Below are positions 25,848-34,491 of a stretch of 36,873 nucleotides of DNA, piece by piece (within the stretch, counting starts at the first letter, position 1; each line of letters opens with the position of its first letter). The stretch is from Oxalobacteraceae bacterium (GTDB lineage Bacteria > Pseudomonadota > Gammaproteobacteria > Burkholderiales > Burkholderiaceae_D), in NCBI GenBank assembly GCA_027484285.1, contig JAIXTG010000299.1, positions 1 through 36,873 of the forward strand, given 5' to 3'. A model generated the notes under the pieces. It was not told the origin of the DNA. It saw nothing but the letters and a program-made list of their open reading frames with translations, and searched no databases. Made by a program: the position numbers and the translations under genes.

Positions 25848-26816
25848 TCAGTAGGGACGCTTCCACACGCTGCGAAAGAGCCGGAACGCTTGCCCCATCT
25901 GCTTGTTGAATGCGGCGTCGGCGCGACTCCGCGTCGGATAAGCTTTCATACCCCCGCCCCGCAAGCGCGGCATGTCCCATCGGCGCAACGGTTGGGGCAT
26001 GGCCGGCAACACCAGTTGCCGGGCGGCGTCCTCGGTGGGCTCGGCGGCAATCTGCCGGCGATAAAAATGCTTGACCATCTTTGTCGGCGGCGTCAGGTCC
26101 TCGAGCTGGTCGAGCGTCGGCACGCCCGGCCAACCGAAATGGCTCCAACCAGCATCCCCGGAGATGCGCAACTCCAGTCGGGTTCGGTAGCGGTCGGGAG
26201 CAACCGGCTGCCCGTTCTGGTCCGTCGTCTTCACGTACAGGTGCTGATTCACCGGTGCATCGCGAGGGCCCATGCCCAGTTGCCACCCGTCCTGCAGCAA
26301 GTCTGCCAAGGCGGGGACACTGGCAGGGACCTCCTGCTTCACCAAGTCACGTTTGGTACGGTATAGGCGGTGGTTTTCGCGCACGACGGTATCCATGCAC
26401 TGGTACCAGCGCGCGCCCAGCTCAGCCAGCATCGGCAAGTCTGCCTTGCCTTTCGGGTCATTCGGATACAGGTCGGCAGCCAGCTCAATGGCCCACACCC
26501 TCACGGGCCCGGCTAGTCCCCAGCGGTGCCGAAGCTGTCGCACAGCATAAACGAGGGTGGAATAGCGCGTCACGTCGTGAAATTTGACGCGAAAATGTGA
26601 CGCATAAGCTCCTGGTCCGCACTCAAGTGCCTCGGCAAAAGGAACCCCGAGCTCTTCGCGGACATGGCGATAATGCGTGCGCGACGACAGCGCAAACTCC
26701 AAGCACACCCAATCAAAACCGACATCGAACCGACAGCCCTGCCATCCACCACCTGATGGCGCATCGAGGAAGCCTTCAGGCAAGCGGCGCATCATCTTGA
26801 TTGCAATAAATTCCAT
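25848..26816 (-). CDS. Possible plasmid/phage-type replication initiation protein
   Basis: The product is 322 residues from the ATG at 26816, with a moderate AAGGA site upstream. The layout resembles Rep-like proteins of small plasmids and filamentous phage: an N-terminal domain with CRFDVGFDWVCLEFALSSRT, a central RVWAIELAADLYPNDPKGK (hydrophobic strand with acidic residues), then HRLYRTKRDL and YRTRLELRISGDAGW, with a basic C-terminus. Similar proteins are often annotated hypothetical, and I cannot point to a certain catalytic Tyr or HUH pair. Isolated position and flanking inverted repeats on both sides support a DNA-acting role. It could instead be an unrelated island protein. Confidence 0.5.
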   Translation of the reverse strand: MEFIAIKMMRRLPEGFLDAPSGGGWQGCRFDVGFDWVCLEFALSSRTHYRHVREELGVPFAEALECGPGAYASHFRVKFHDVTRYSTLVYAVRQLRHRWGLAGPVRVWAIELAADLYPNDPKGKADLPMLAELGARWYQCMDTVVRENHRLYRTKRDLVKQEVPASVPALADLLQDGWQLGMGPRDAPVNQHLYVKTTDQNGQPVAPDRYRTRLELRISGDAGWSHFGWPGVPTLDQLEDLTPPTKMVKHFYRRQIAAEPTEDAARQLVLPAMPQPLRRWDMPRLRGGGMKAYPTRSRADAAFNKQMGQAFRLFRSVWKRPY

Positions 26817-26953
26817 ACCAATCCTTCACAGGAAATGTTGAGGAGATGCTTGCAGGACGAAGAATTTTCACCAGAGCAAGCTGCACCCCAGTATAGTCAG
26901 CGGTCCCTATTGATTTCTCGCAAAACTCGATGCTCGACTGCCAACCTAACCGT

Positions 26954-26987
26954 CTGTTGATAAAACTCAAGTTATTTATATCAACAG
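26954..26987 (-). promoter_or_regulatory. Inverted repeat, candidate operator or promoter of the possible replication gene
   Basis: CTGTTGATA (26954-26962) and TATCAACAG (26979-26987) form a perfect 9-bp inverted repeat with a 16-base AT-rich spacer, about 140 bases upstream of the leftward gene. On the minus strand TTGATA and TATCAA sit in nearly promoter-like spacing. A repressor operator or iteron-like site is plausible. Confidence 0.45.
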
Positions 26988-27328
26988 CAACGTTTTAATT
27001 CTAATTTCCGTTGCGAACGGGTGAGTACGAAGCGTAAAGCTGGTGATTTCCTCAGCTCGACTTGGCTGCACAAAGAGTTTCTTTGCTCCTGTGCAAAATC
27101 CGCTTGGTAACCGACGTGCACCGCTTTGTGTTGTGCCGCCCAAGCTCGAGTGAAAAAGCCGTTCATGCGGTAGTCGCTGCCCACACTCCGCCATCCGCCT
27201 TTGGTGGCGGCGAAACGGCGGATATCGGCAGGCTAGTTCGAGCTGGTATCGCTGCGCATGACATTGACCCCGACATCGCGCGCACTTGGGACAATCACTC
27301 CGGTATGTAGCGGGCAGTGCTTCGAACG
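26988..27328. other. Intergenic stretch, no supported gene
   Basis: Two overlapping short minus-strand frames (26976-27194 and 26981-27184) exist. One reads MGSDYRMNGFFTRAWAAQHK and looks faintly protein-like, but there is no ribosome-binding site or family match. It could be a remnant. Confidence 0.3.
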
Positions 27329-27529
27329 ATGAAGGCGCGCCACATCGAGGCGGTGCTGCAACTCAGGCTCCATAACGATGAGGCACAGGCGCTGTACGAC
27401 CAGTTTCTGGAAGAGACCGGCGAGGACGATGAGTGCCCCGACCGAGGAATAGTCGCTTTGGCTCGCGACTCCCGCGGTGCCGCGGCTGGGTACCCCGGGA
27501 TGCAGAGGGAAGGTCTATGCTGCCGTTGA
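27329..27529 (+). CDS. Small hypothetical protein, possibly truncated
   Basis: From an ATG at 27329 the frame reads MKARHIEAVLQLRLHNDEAQ then ALYDQFLEETGEDDECPD, with the composition of a real helical, acidic protein; after about residue 40 it looks less protein-like. No good ribosome-binding site is visible. It may be the surviving start of a longer gene whose continuation decayed in 27530-27650. Confidence 0.3.
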   Translation: MKARHIEAVLQLRLHNDEAQALYDQFLEETGEDDECPDRGIVALARDSRGAAAGYPGMQREGLCCR

Positions 27530-27772
27530 CAGGCCAATGGCAAAGTATTCAGCAACTCAAATGCAATGACAAATTTTCTACAAGAATTGGCGTGCAGCCT
27601 GTCGCCATTGAAGAAATCATGCACATCAGTAGTTCGGCTACTTTCTAAGACTACCCACCTTGATACCACGTGGCCATGTTGGCTCTCTTCACCGGCCAGC
27701 AAAGAAGACGAGCGCCCGAGGCGCTGCGAAAGAACCTTGACCTACCGGCACGGGGTCAGGTCCGCGCGCAGG
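27530..27772. other. Spacer, possible coding remnant
   Basis: A plus-strand frame reads CNDKFSTRIGVQPVAIEEIM then HISSSATF before a stop at about 27648. It has protein-like composition but no start. Nothing else is seen. Confidence 0.25.
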
Positions 27773-28360
27773 TCAGCGGCCTACTGCAACCGACGAGGTA
27801 AACGAGGGAGCGGGCAGCACTTCAGTGTCCAAGTAATCGACCTGAGCGACCAGCAGCGTGAGCGCACCGTCGATGCGCTTGACCGCAATGACGTGGGACT
27901 TGTCGACGCGGGCCGTCAACCGATACGCGGTCGGGCGTGCATGGCCAAACTGTACGAAGCGCCTAGCGTAGCAGTCGGCATAGGCGGCCGCCTGCCCCAT
28001 GTCGAGGCACCAGCACAGGCCGGCATGGTTGTGCGCCAGCGCCCCCCGGTAGACGAGGAACTCGTCTGGCAGTGCCTCGAAGGTGGCCAGCTCGTCGGCA
28101 TCCATCATTTCGATGACCGGCCAAGGGGCGCTGGCCAATGGAGAACGCATCAGTAGATAGTCTTCCCAGCCGGCCAGTCGGGGTAGACCGCTCCAGACGG
28201 TGCCCAGCAGGAAAAGCCAGTCAGACGCCGGCAGATGTCGGGCCAACGCCGCCAGTTGTGCGAGTTGCTCGAGCGGGGGCAAAGCCAGCAGAGCGTCGCA
28301 TTCGCGCTGCAAGCGAGTCGCCCGCAGTCCGTGCATGAAGGTCGCATACCCCAAATCCAT
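27773..28360 (-). CDS. Small protein with ADP-ribosyltransferase-like motifs
   Basis: The product is 195 residues. A strong GGAGGGG site precedes the ATG at 28360. The N-terminal half is helical. The C-terminal half has FLVYRGALAHNHAGLCWCLD (about residues 101-120) followed by MGQAAAYADCYARRF and LTARVDKSHVIAVK. A VYRG strand, a G-x-x-W-x-x-D segment and a strand with K-S-x-V-I/L-A is the pattern of a family of small phage/island proteins with an ART-like (NAD-binding) fold. A catalytic Glu is not obvious, so activity is uncertain. It is followed by the unlinked c-di-GMP gene's 3' side rather than by an antitoxin candidate. A toxin or anti-phage effector is a guess. Confidence 0.6.
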   Translation of the reverse strand: MDLGYATFMHGLRATRLQRECDALLALPPLEQLAQLAALARHLPASDWLFLLGTVWSGLPRLAGWEDYLLMRSPLASAPWPVIEMMDADELATFEALPDEFLVYRGALAHNHAGLCWCLDMGQAAAYADCYARRFVQFGHARPTAYRLTARVDKSHVIAVKRIDGALTLLVAQVDYLDTEVLPAPSFTSSVAVGR

Positions 28361-28594
28361 GGCCCCTCCGGTGGGTGTTCATGCTCCAGAGAGTAGGGGT
28401 ACCGTTTGCGTCGCCAGCCCTGCTGGCGGCCTACTGCACTAAACAACGGTTGTGCGGCCGCCACAGCATCTTGAAGATTTTGTGCGCGCTGACTTCCAGG
28501 AGGGACCCACTCGCAATAGGCAAGCCGTGCGCAATCACGAGCTCGTGCGGCCGCCCCCTCCGGAGCCGCCTAATGGAGTTGGGGGGCTGCGCTC

Positions 28595-31582
28595 TCACAT
28601 GAGGCGCGCCACGTCCTCGACCGGCATCGACGCGCCGCGCAAGAATCCCTGAAATTCATCACACCCGAATTGCGCCAGCCAGCGCTGCTGCCCCTCGGTC
28701 TCAATCCCTTCGGCGATGACTTGCAGGTCGAGGTTCTTGCCCATCGTGATGATGGACTGCACCATTTGCCGGTCGCGGGGCGCTGCTTCGACGCGGTGCA
28801 CAAATGAGCGGTCGATTTTCAGTTCATCGAGGGGCAGCCGCTCAAGCAGCGATAGCGACGAGTAACCAGTGCCGAAGTCGTCGAGCGCAAAACGCACCCC
28901 CAGCGTCTTGAGCTCGTTCATCTTGGCCACCGTCGCCTCGACTTCCTTGACTAGCATCGACTCGGTCAGCTCCAGGCTCAAGCCCACCGGGTCAGCGCCC
29001 GAGCTGGCCAGGGCCGCCTGCACGTCGGCGACAAAGGTCTTGCTGCGCAGCTGTCGGGCGCTGACGTTGACGGCGATGCGCAGATGCTGCCCCTGAAACT
29101 GCCACTGCGCCAATTGCCGGCAGGCGCTTTGCAATACCCAGCGACCCAGCGGGACGATGATGCCCGTCTCTTCCGCGGCAATGATGAAATCCGCGGGTTC
29201 CAGCAGCCCGCGCGTCGGATGCTGCCAGCGCAACAGTGCCTCGACGCCGGCCAGATGGCCATCCCGGTGCCATTGGGGCTGGTAGTACAGCACGAATTCG
29301 TTTTGCAGCGATGCGCGTCGCAAATCGTTTTCCAGTTCCGCACGCGCGCTGACCATGTGCTGCATCTGCGGGTCGAAAAACCGCACTCGGTTACGCCCGG
29401 CCTGCTTGGCCTCGTACATCGCGATATCAGCCTGCTTTAGCAGGTCGTCGAGACTCTCTTTTTCCCCGCTAAACAGCGCCACGCCGATGCTGCTGCCCCC
29501 TCGATACTCGAATTGCCCCAACATAAACGGTGCGTCGAAGCTGGCAAGAATCTTGTGGGCCGCCACTTGCGCTTGCGGCACGGCCGTGCCGGCGTCGTCG
29601 CCTAACTCCTCAAGCAATATGACAAACTCGTCGCCCCCCAAACGGGCGACGGTATCCATGCTGCGCACGCTGTGCTTCAGACGATGGGCTACCTGCTGCA
29701 GCAGCTGGTCCCCAACGGCGTGGCCCTGCGTGTCGTTGAGGCTTTTGAAGTTGTCGAGGTCCAGAAAAATGAGCGCCCCGCACTGCTGATGGCGGCGGCT
29801 GGCGGCCAGTGCGTGGTGCAGGCGGTCGGTCAGGAGTGTCCGGTTTGGCAACCGGGTCAGCTGGTCATAGAAGGCCAGATAGTGGATGCGCTCCTGGTCG
29901 CGTCGTGACTGGGTAATGTCGGTGAAAATACCCAGCACGGCCCGTGGTTGCCCTGCTGCGTCGCGGACTTGCGTCCAATGGGCATGGATATCCAGCCGCC
30001 GGCCCTGCCGGTCGAAGTGCACAACGTCGCTCCGGTACTCACCGTACTTGGCAAGGTGCTCTATCAGTTCTTCGGCTGCTCGCGGGTCTTCATGCACCAA
30101 CGTCGGCGCATGGCGGCCGATGACCTCATCAGACCGCCAGCCGTATAACCGCTCTGCGCCTGCGTTCCAAAATTCAATCCGGTGCTGGCTGTCTTTGACA
30201 ACGATGGCGTCGCGCGCCTGGTCCAGCAGCGCGGCCTGCTGCTCTACGCGAGCGATATCGACCTCTCGCTGCGCCCGTAGCCGCACGGCCTCACTAATGT
30301 CCGACATCGCACCGACCATACGCAGCGGCGCGCCTTGGGCATCGCGAAGGATGGCCGCCCGGTTTTCGACCCATGCGATGTCGCCATCGGCACGAATGAC
30401 CCGATAGGTTGCCCGCCACTGCGACGCCGACGAGGCCAGCGCGGCAGTTACCGACTGCTCGACCTGCGGCTGGTCATCGGGATGCAGGAATTTCCATGCC
30501 TCGGTCGGCGTCACCGCGTCCGGTGCCGGAAAGCCGAAGAGCGTGCGCATGCCGTCATTCCACCACAGCGTCTGGCGATTGATATCACACTCCCACAACG
30601 CATCTGACACGAGCCCGACAACCAGCTGGAATCGCTCCTGGGCCTGCTGGTTGAGTTCTGCAAGATGGGAGGCAGCGGTCACGTCGACGACCACGCCCAG
30701 CACCTGCTCACTGTCGTCGCCGGGGGCACGCGTGCGTACCGCCTGCCACCGGGTGACAATAGAGTGACCTGCCGACGCATGCCACATGCATTGCACGTCC
30801 ATCGGCACGCCCTCGGCTTCGCACTTCGCAAAAGCTGTCCACCACGCGTTGCGCTCGGTTTCCGGCAGGCGTGCCAGCAGGTGCTCGAACCGAACTACAG
30901 GATTTCCTGACCAGTACAACAGCGTGCATGCTTCCGGCGCTAATCGAAGACCGGCCACTGCATCGTCCTTGCGCCAGTAACCGGCCCGCGCCACTTGGGC
31001 GCTCAGCGCATGCAGCGTTGCATGGTTATGCGCCTGAACGGCCAGCTGTCGTTGAAGTTCGGTACGTTGCCGGTGTAATTCCAGGGCGACAACGACCTGA
31101 TGGGCCAGCGTCATTAGCCGGCTCTTTTGGGTTTCACTCAGCTGCCGTGGTACCTGGTCAATCACCATCAGCGTCCCCAGGGCGACGCCGTCTTCGTTGA
31201 CGAGCGGGCAGCCGGCGTAAAAGCGGATGAACGGCTCTCCCGTGACCAGCGGGTTGTCTGCGAAGCGCGGGTCACGCGTGGCGTCCTCGACGATGAACAG
31301 GTCAGGCTCAACAATCGCATGCTTGCAAAAAGACAGGGCAATCGGCGTCTCTCGAACCGACAGTCCCTGGATGGACTTGAACCATTGCCGGTGCTCGTCG
31401 ACCAGACTGACGGCCGCAATCGGGGCGTCGCATAGTGCCGCCGCCAGCGCGGTAACGTCGTCAAATCGTGCCTCCGGAGGCGTGTCCAGTATCGCGTAGC
31501 TATGCAGAGCCGCCAGCCGCTGCTGCTCGGTTGCCGAGCCTGATGCGGGCATTGATGCCGCAGGAGAGGAATGCGAGTCCAC
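28595..31582 (-). CDS. GAF-PAS-GGDEF-EAL cyclic-di-GMP turnover protein
   Basis: The product is about 995 residues from a GTG at 31582 (preceded by AAAGG); a TTG at 31696 opens the frame earlier. Domains in order: GAF (LHSYAILDTPPEARFDD to FYAGCPLVNEDGVALGTLMV), three PAS regions (WWNDGMRTLFGFPAPDAV and FWNAGAERLYGWRSDEVIG mark two), GGDEF with an intact RLGGDEFVILLEEL, and EAL with GVEALLRWQHP, DDFGTGYSSLSLLERLPLDE and KIDRSFV. Both output motifs look catalytic, so it could make and break c-di-GMP with direction set by the sensors. It is probably cytoplasmic, as no membrane segment is seen. Such genes influence biofilm and motility. It is an unusual cargo for a tRNA island with few other signalling genes. 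Confidence 0.93.
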   Translation of the reverse strand: MDSHSSPAASMPASGSATEQQRLAALHSYAILDTPPEARFDDVTALAAALCDAPIAAVSLVDEHRQWFKSIQGLSVRETPIALSFCKHAIVEPDLFIVEDATRDPRFADNPLVTGEPFIRFYAGCPLVNEDGVALGTLMVIDQVPRQLSETQKSRLMTLAHQVVVALELHRQRTELQRQLAVQAHNHATLHALSAQVARAGYWRKDDAVAGLRLAPEACTLLYWSGNPVVRFEHLLARLPETERNAWWTAFAKCEAEGVPMDVQCMWHASAGHSIVTRWQAVRTRAPGDDSEQVLGVVVDVTAASHLAELNQQAQERFQLVVGLVSDALWECDINRQTLWWNDGMRTLFGFPAPDAVTPTEAWKFLHPDDQPQVEQSVTAALASSASQWRATYRVIRADGDIAWVENRAAILRDAQGAPLRMVGAMSDISEAVRLRAQREVDIARVEQQAALLDQARDAIVVKDSQHRIEFWNAGAERLYGWRSDEVIGRHAPTLVHEDPRAAEELIEHLAKYGEYRSDVVHFDRQGRRLDIHAHWTQVRDAAGQPRAVLGIFTDITQSRRDQERIHYLAFYDQLTRLPNRTLLTDRLHHALAASRRHQQCGALIFLDLDNFKSLNDTQGHAVGDQLLQQVAHRLKHSVRSMDTVARLGGDEFVILLEELGDDAGTAVPQAQVAAHKILASFDAPFMLGQFEYRGGSSIGVALFSGEKESLDDLLKQADIAMYEAKQAGRNRVRFFDPQMQHMVSARAELENDLRRASLQNEFVLYYQPQWHRDGHLAGVEALLRWQHPTRGLLEPADFIIAAEETGIIVPLGRWVLQSACRQLAQWQFQGQHLRIAVNVSARQLRSKTFVADVQAALASSGADPVGLSLELTESMLVKEVEATVAKMNELKTLGVRFALDDFGTGYSSLSLLERLPLDELKIDRSFVHRVEAAPRDRQMVQSIITMGKNLDLQVIAEGIETEGQQRWLAQFGCDEFQGFLRGASMPVEDVARLM

Positions 31583-32120
31583 CGTCAAGCCTTTTTTTAT
31601 TGAATTTCCGCCCCTTGGTAAGGGCGAGGCGTTTTTGTGCACGCGCGCAACACCCAAGGTTGAGCTCGGCACGTTAGTGAGTATTGCTGATGGCAAAGAG
31701 GGTGCATTAGCGTTTCGTCAACCCGAAATACGTGCCTGCTTTTAGCGGCGTGTCGCCTGTCGCCCGTGCGTTGATGGGGAGGCGGGCAGTGACATAGCGT
31801 TCGCGGTGAATCGTTCTGCTCCAGAGCTGCTAGGCCATTCACCCCCCCTTTTCCTTGGACTGGATTACGTAAGTACCGTTGCAAAGGCTCCCGCCTACTG
31901 CGGCAAGCCACTGAGCTACTGCCAGCTTGCTTTCGTTCGGCGTTTTCTGTCGAAGCGGCAGCCTGCACGGGCGCGTTGCCCGAGCAAGTCCGGCGAGCGC
32001 CTGTCGCCAATTACCCGCGAGGCAGTGTGTCTGCCGAAGTTTGCGCTCGCTTCACGAAGTCACGGCCGCTTGTCGGTGCAGGTCAACGGGCCGCCCGCGG
32101 GTGCCGCAGACAATAAAGGC
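31583..32120. other. Divergent intergenic region
   Basis: This lies between the leftward c-di-GMP gene and the rightward small membrane protein. An open plus frame from 31806 runs into the membrane-protein gene, but its first 105 codons have no family match and no ribosome-binding site, so I treat it as noncoding. No terminator or RNA gene is seen. Confidence 0.35.
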
Positions 32121-32336
32121 ATGCCCCCTTTCCAGCACCCGCCGGTTGGTAGCTCGCCCTCTGCCCCCTCACGTCTGATGCGGGTCGCAGGGTGGATGGT
32201 CACCGTGACGGTGGCAATTGGGCTGCTAAGTTTGGCGCTTAACGGGGGCATCGAGTCGGCCCCGGAGGCCGCCCTCCCTGAAACGCCCGTCCTGCTGTCG
32301 CCCGCCGCGGACGACGCATCAAACAGCAAAAGCTAA
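32121..32336 (+). CDS. Small single-pass membrane protein, hypothetical
   Basis: The product is 71 residues from the ATG at 32121 with AAAGG upstream. One hydrophobic segment (VAGWMVTVTVAIGLLSLAL, about 23-41) follows a short basic N-terminus, then a short acidic tail. The stop TAA is immediately followed by the ATG of the next gene, so the two are probably translated together. The family is unknown. Confidence 0.5.
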   Translation: MPPFQHPPVGSSPSAPSRLMRVAGWMVTVTVAIGLLSLALNGGIESAPEAALPETPVLLSPAADDASNSKS

Positions 32337-32876
32337 ATGGTGCCGCCCCTGTCACGTGACCGTGCGTTGCTCGCTGAGGCCATCGCGGCTCACCGGCGCG
32401 GCGCGCTTTCGACCCCCGCCGGATGGCAGCCTTTGCTGACGTGTATGGCCCGTCGGTTGGCGGAACCGGACCCCGTGGTAGCTCTACAACAGGCAGCGAT
32501 GTCGTTGATGGTGCACGTGGTGTGGGCACAACAGGACGCCCGCTCGCCCGACGCACCTCAGGCGCTGCGCGCCGCGTTGTTGCAGACCGAGCGCGTGTTG
32601 TTACTGACAGGAGCGTTCGAACGCGATATCTCAAATATGTTGCCTATGACTCACGGGTTCGGTCAGTGCTCGGTCAGCGAAAAGCCGCCGGTCAAGGCCA
32701 AGGGCCAAGCCAAGGCCAAGGGCAGCTTGCGCTCCAAGGCGGCGCTTGTTGCCGAAAGCCCCGCGCTCCAATCTGCATCGTCGTCCACCCAAGCGCTGAA
32801 GTCCACATCGTCGTCAGTCCAACTGGGATGGACAAAGCGAAGTGCGATGTCAGCGCGGCCGCGCAAAATTCGATAA
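32337..32876 (+). CDS. Hypothetical protein with Lys/Ala-rich tail
   Basis: The product is 179 residues, starting directly after the upstream stop. The first 100 residues are helical and protein-like (LLAEAIAAHRRGALS, ALQQAAMSLMVHVVWAQQD, LLQTERVLLLTGAFERDI). The rest is low complexity (VKAKGQAKAKGS, SASSSTQALKSTSSS) and overlaps by 214 bases the convergent gene at 32663-33085. One of the two 3' ends may be spurious or frameshifted. No family is recognised. Confidence 0.5.
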   Translation: MVPPLSRDRALLAEAIAAHRRGALSTPAGWQPLLTCMARRLAEPDPVVALQQAAMSLMVHVVWAQQDARSPDAPQALRAALLQTERVLLLTGAFERDISNMLPMTHGFGQCSVSEKPPVKAKGQAKAKGSLRSKAALVAESPALQSASSSTQALKSTSSSVQLGWTKRSAMSARPRKIR

Positions 32877-33085
32877 TGCAGCACCCCCATGCGGGCCTCC
32901 ATCAGCGTATCGGTCATCGGGTGCAGGCTGCAAAATTTGACGTCAATCTCCCCGATTAGCACATGAGACCGACTGACGGGGTCACGACGAACTCCCGGCA
33001 CTTGGACGTGCAACCGGATAACTGGCGACACTTGGGCCAGCGGCAAGAGACGCTCAATGGTGCGCCACGTCACATCGCGTATCAC
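32663..33085 (-). CDS. Hypothetical protein, GTG start
   Basis: The product is 140 residues. The GTG at 33085 is preceded by AGGGAGG at good spacing, better than the upstream ATG of the open frame. The sequence is beta-rich and well formed in the first 100 residues: RTIERLLPLAQVSPVIRLHV, SHVLIGEIDVKFCSLHP and MGVLHYRILRGRADIALRFV, then an Asp-rich stretch. It converges on and overlaps the plus-strand gene. The family is unknown. Confidence 0.5.
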   Translation of the reverse strand: MIRDVTWRTIERLLPLAQVSPVIRLHVQVPGVRRDPVSRSHVLIGEIDVKFCSLHPMTDTLMEARMGVLHYRILRGRADIALRFVHPSWTDDDVDFSAWVDDDADWSAGLSATSAALERKLPLALAWPLALTGGFSLTEH

Positions 33086-33167
33086 TGCGCATCCTCCCTT
33101 AAAGTTACTGCAGCCGGCGTAGGAGCCCTCCGTCGTTACGACGGCGGCGCCTGGCGGCGACTGGCGG

Positions 33168-33416
33168 CTAACCGGTCTTGAAAACCAAGCTAACGGCTCG
33201 TGCCAGCCAGCCGAAGACCCCATAGCTGATTTTCGCCCAGGCTAGCCACTGGTGATTGTGCTGGGTCGGCAGCCTGAGCTTTTTGGTGTCGGCCAAAACC
33301 GATGGGTGCAACCCGCAATCCTCAACCGTTGGCGCCCAAGTGGCACTTAAGCTCAGAAGCAAAAAATCCCGCGATGCTTGGCGTTCTTGACATCCATAAT
33401 TAATAAAATCAATCAT
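33168..33416 (-). CDS. Small hypothetical protein, doubtful
   Basis: The product is 82 residues from an ATG at 33416 with only a weak upstream AGG. The composition is acceptable, with a hydrophobic amphipathic C-terminus (ISYGVFGWLARAVSLVF), but no motif or neighbour supports it. The divergent DUF2061 gene starts 80 bases away. Confidence 0.3.
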   Translation of the reverse strand: MIDFINYGCQERQASRDFLLLSLSATWAPTVEDCGLHPSVLADTKKLRLPTQHNHQWLAWAKISYGVFGWLARAVSLVFKTG

Positions 33417-33495
33417 ACCTATTGAATCAATTGGCTTGATGTATCAACCCACGCTCTTCACACTGCAAATATCAACAAGCTAAAGGAGTCATTGC

Positions 33496-33741
33496 ATGAG
33501 CCGCTGGGTCAATACACACGCCTTCACGTTGAAGAAAACCGCGTCGTACTACGTCACGCATATCTCTGTCGCAGCGATGGTGGCATATGCAGTGACTGGG
33601 GATTGGCAGGCGTCCATTGCATTGAGCTTGCTAGAGCCAACCGTGCAGGCAGTGGTGTATTTTTTCCACGAAAAGCTTTGGCAGCCGAAAAAGCTTCCCC
33701 GACCATCGGCATGGATGACGACGTCCGGCCAGTTAAAATAA
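33496..33741 (+). CDS. DUF2061 small membrane protein
   Basis: The product is 81 residues with a strong AAGGAG site. The pattern is that of DUF2061: basic HAFTLKKTASYYVTH, a first membrane helix (ISVAAMVAYAVTG), GDWQASIALSLLEPTVQAVV as the second helix region, and YFFHEKLW as the conserved end. Family members are two-helix inner-membrane proteins of unknown biochemical role. The gene is followed by dps with 34 bases between, so the two are likely co-transcribed. Confidence 0.82.
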   Translation: MSRWVNTHAFTLKKTASYYVTHISVAAMVAYAVTGDWQASIALSLLEPTVQAVVYFFHEKLWQPKKLPRPSAWMTTSGQLK

Positions 33742-33775
33742 TGATTGGAAGCATTTTCAATCAGGAGAAACACAG

Positions 33776-34270
33776 ATGGCCCAGAAAAAAAGCCTGCCCA
33801 TGACAATTGATATCGGAATTTCAGACGCGAACCGCAAGAAAATTGCCGCTGGCTTGTCGCAACTGCTCGCTGACAGCTACACGTTGTACCTGATGACGCA
33901 CAATTTTCACTGGAATGTCACCGGTCCGCAGTTCAACACACTGCACACCATGTTCATGGCCCAATACACGGAGCAATGGGCCGCGCTGGACATCATTGCC
34001 GAGCGTATCCGGGCCTTGGGGTATCCGGCACCGGGTACCTACAGCGAATTCGTCAAGCGCGCCTCCATCAAGGAAGTCGAAGGCGTTCCGAAGGCGACCG
34101 ATATGGTGCGCCATCTGGTCAAGGCCCAGGAAGCGACAGCCAAAACCGCACGCAAGCTGTTCCCGCTGGTTGACGCCGCCGATGACCAACCCACGGCCGA
34201 CGTGCTCACGCAACGCATCGATGTGCATGAGAAAACGGCGTGGATGCTTCGCAGCCTGCTCGAGGACTAA
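33776..34270 (+). CDS. dps: Dps family ferritin-like DNA-protecting protein
   Basis: The product is 164 residues, the usual Dps length. A GGAGA site precedes the ATG. The Dps signature YLMTHNFHWNVTGPQFNTLH (about residues 38-57) and EQWAALDIIAERIRALG (about 66-82) carry the ferroxidase ligands: His45, His57, Asp72 and Glu76, aligned with E. coli His51, His63, Asp78 and Glu82. Dps forms dodecamers that oxidise iron with hydrogen peroxide, store it and coat DNA in stress or stationary phase. The basic N-terminus (MAQKKSLP) is short, so DNA binding may be weaker than in E. coli. It is island cargo, probably in addition to a chromosomal copy. Confidence 0.95.
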   Translation: MAQKKSLPMTIDIGISDANRKKIAAGLSQLLADSYTLYLMTHNFHWNVTGPQFNTLHTMFMAQYTEQWAALDIIAERIRALGYPAPGTYSEFVKRASIKEVEGVPKATDMVRHLVKAQEATAKTARKLFPLVDAADDQPTADVLTQRIDVHEKTAWMLRSLLED

Positions 34271-34491
34271 TGCCGCTGCCAACGTCTCGACAGGCTTGCG
34301 ACGCTGCGCGCACTGAAGCGCGGCGAACCAGACAGCCTGACGGTCAGTCTTGAGCGAAGCCTCAGGGCCAGCGACGGGGGCGGCCTAAGCTACGAACCTG
34401 CAACCGACCCGCAAGACCCTGCAGCGCCAGCGCGCTTTGCTCCTACGGAAATATCAGCGTACCTCCTCGGGCAACCGACACGAGCATCCAC
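34271..34491. other. Convergent spacer after dps
   Basis: GC-rich spacer between the convergent dps and the 153-aa gene. Several short GCGC-rich inverted repeats are present, but no stem with a T run. Confidence 0.3.

Noticed and set aside
26976..27194. Short minus-strand genes upstream of the possible replication gene
   Set aside because: Two frames overlap, neither has a ribosome-binding site, and the 3' ends run into the inverted repeat.
31806..32120. N-terminal extension of the small membrane protein
   Set aside because: It has no ribosome-binding site and no protein-like pattern; the ATG at 32121 with AAAGG fits better.
32423..32959. 178-codon plus-strand open frame
   Set aside because: It overlaps two better-supported genes in another frame and its composition is repetitive.
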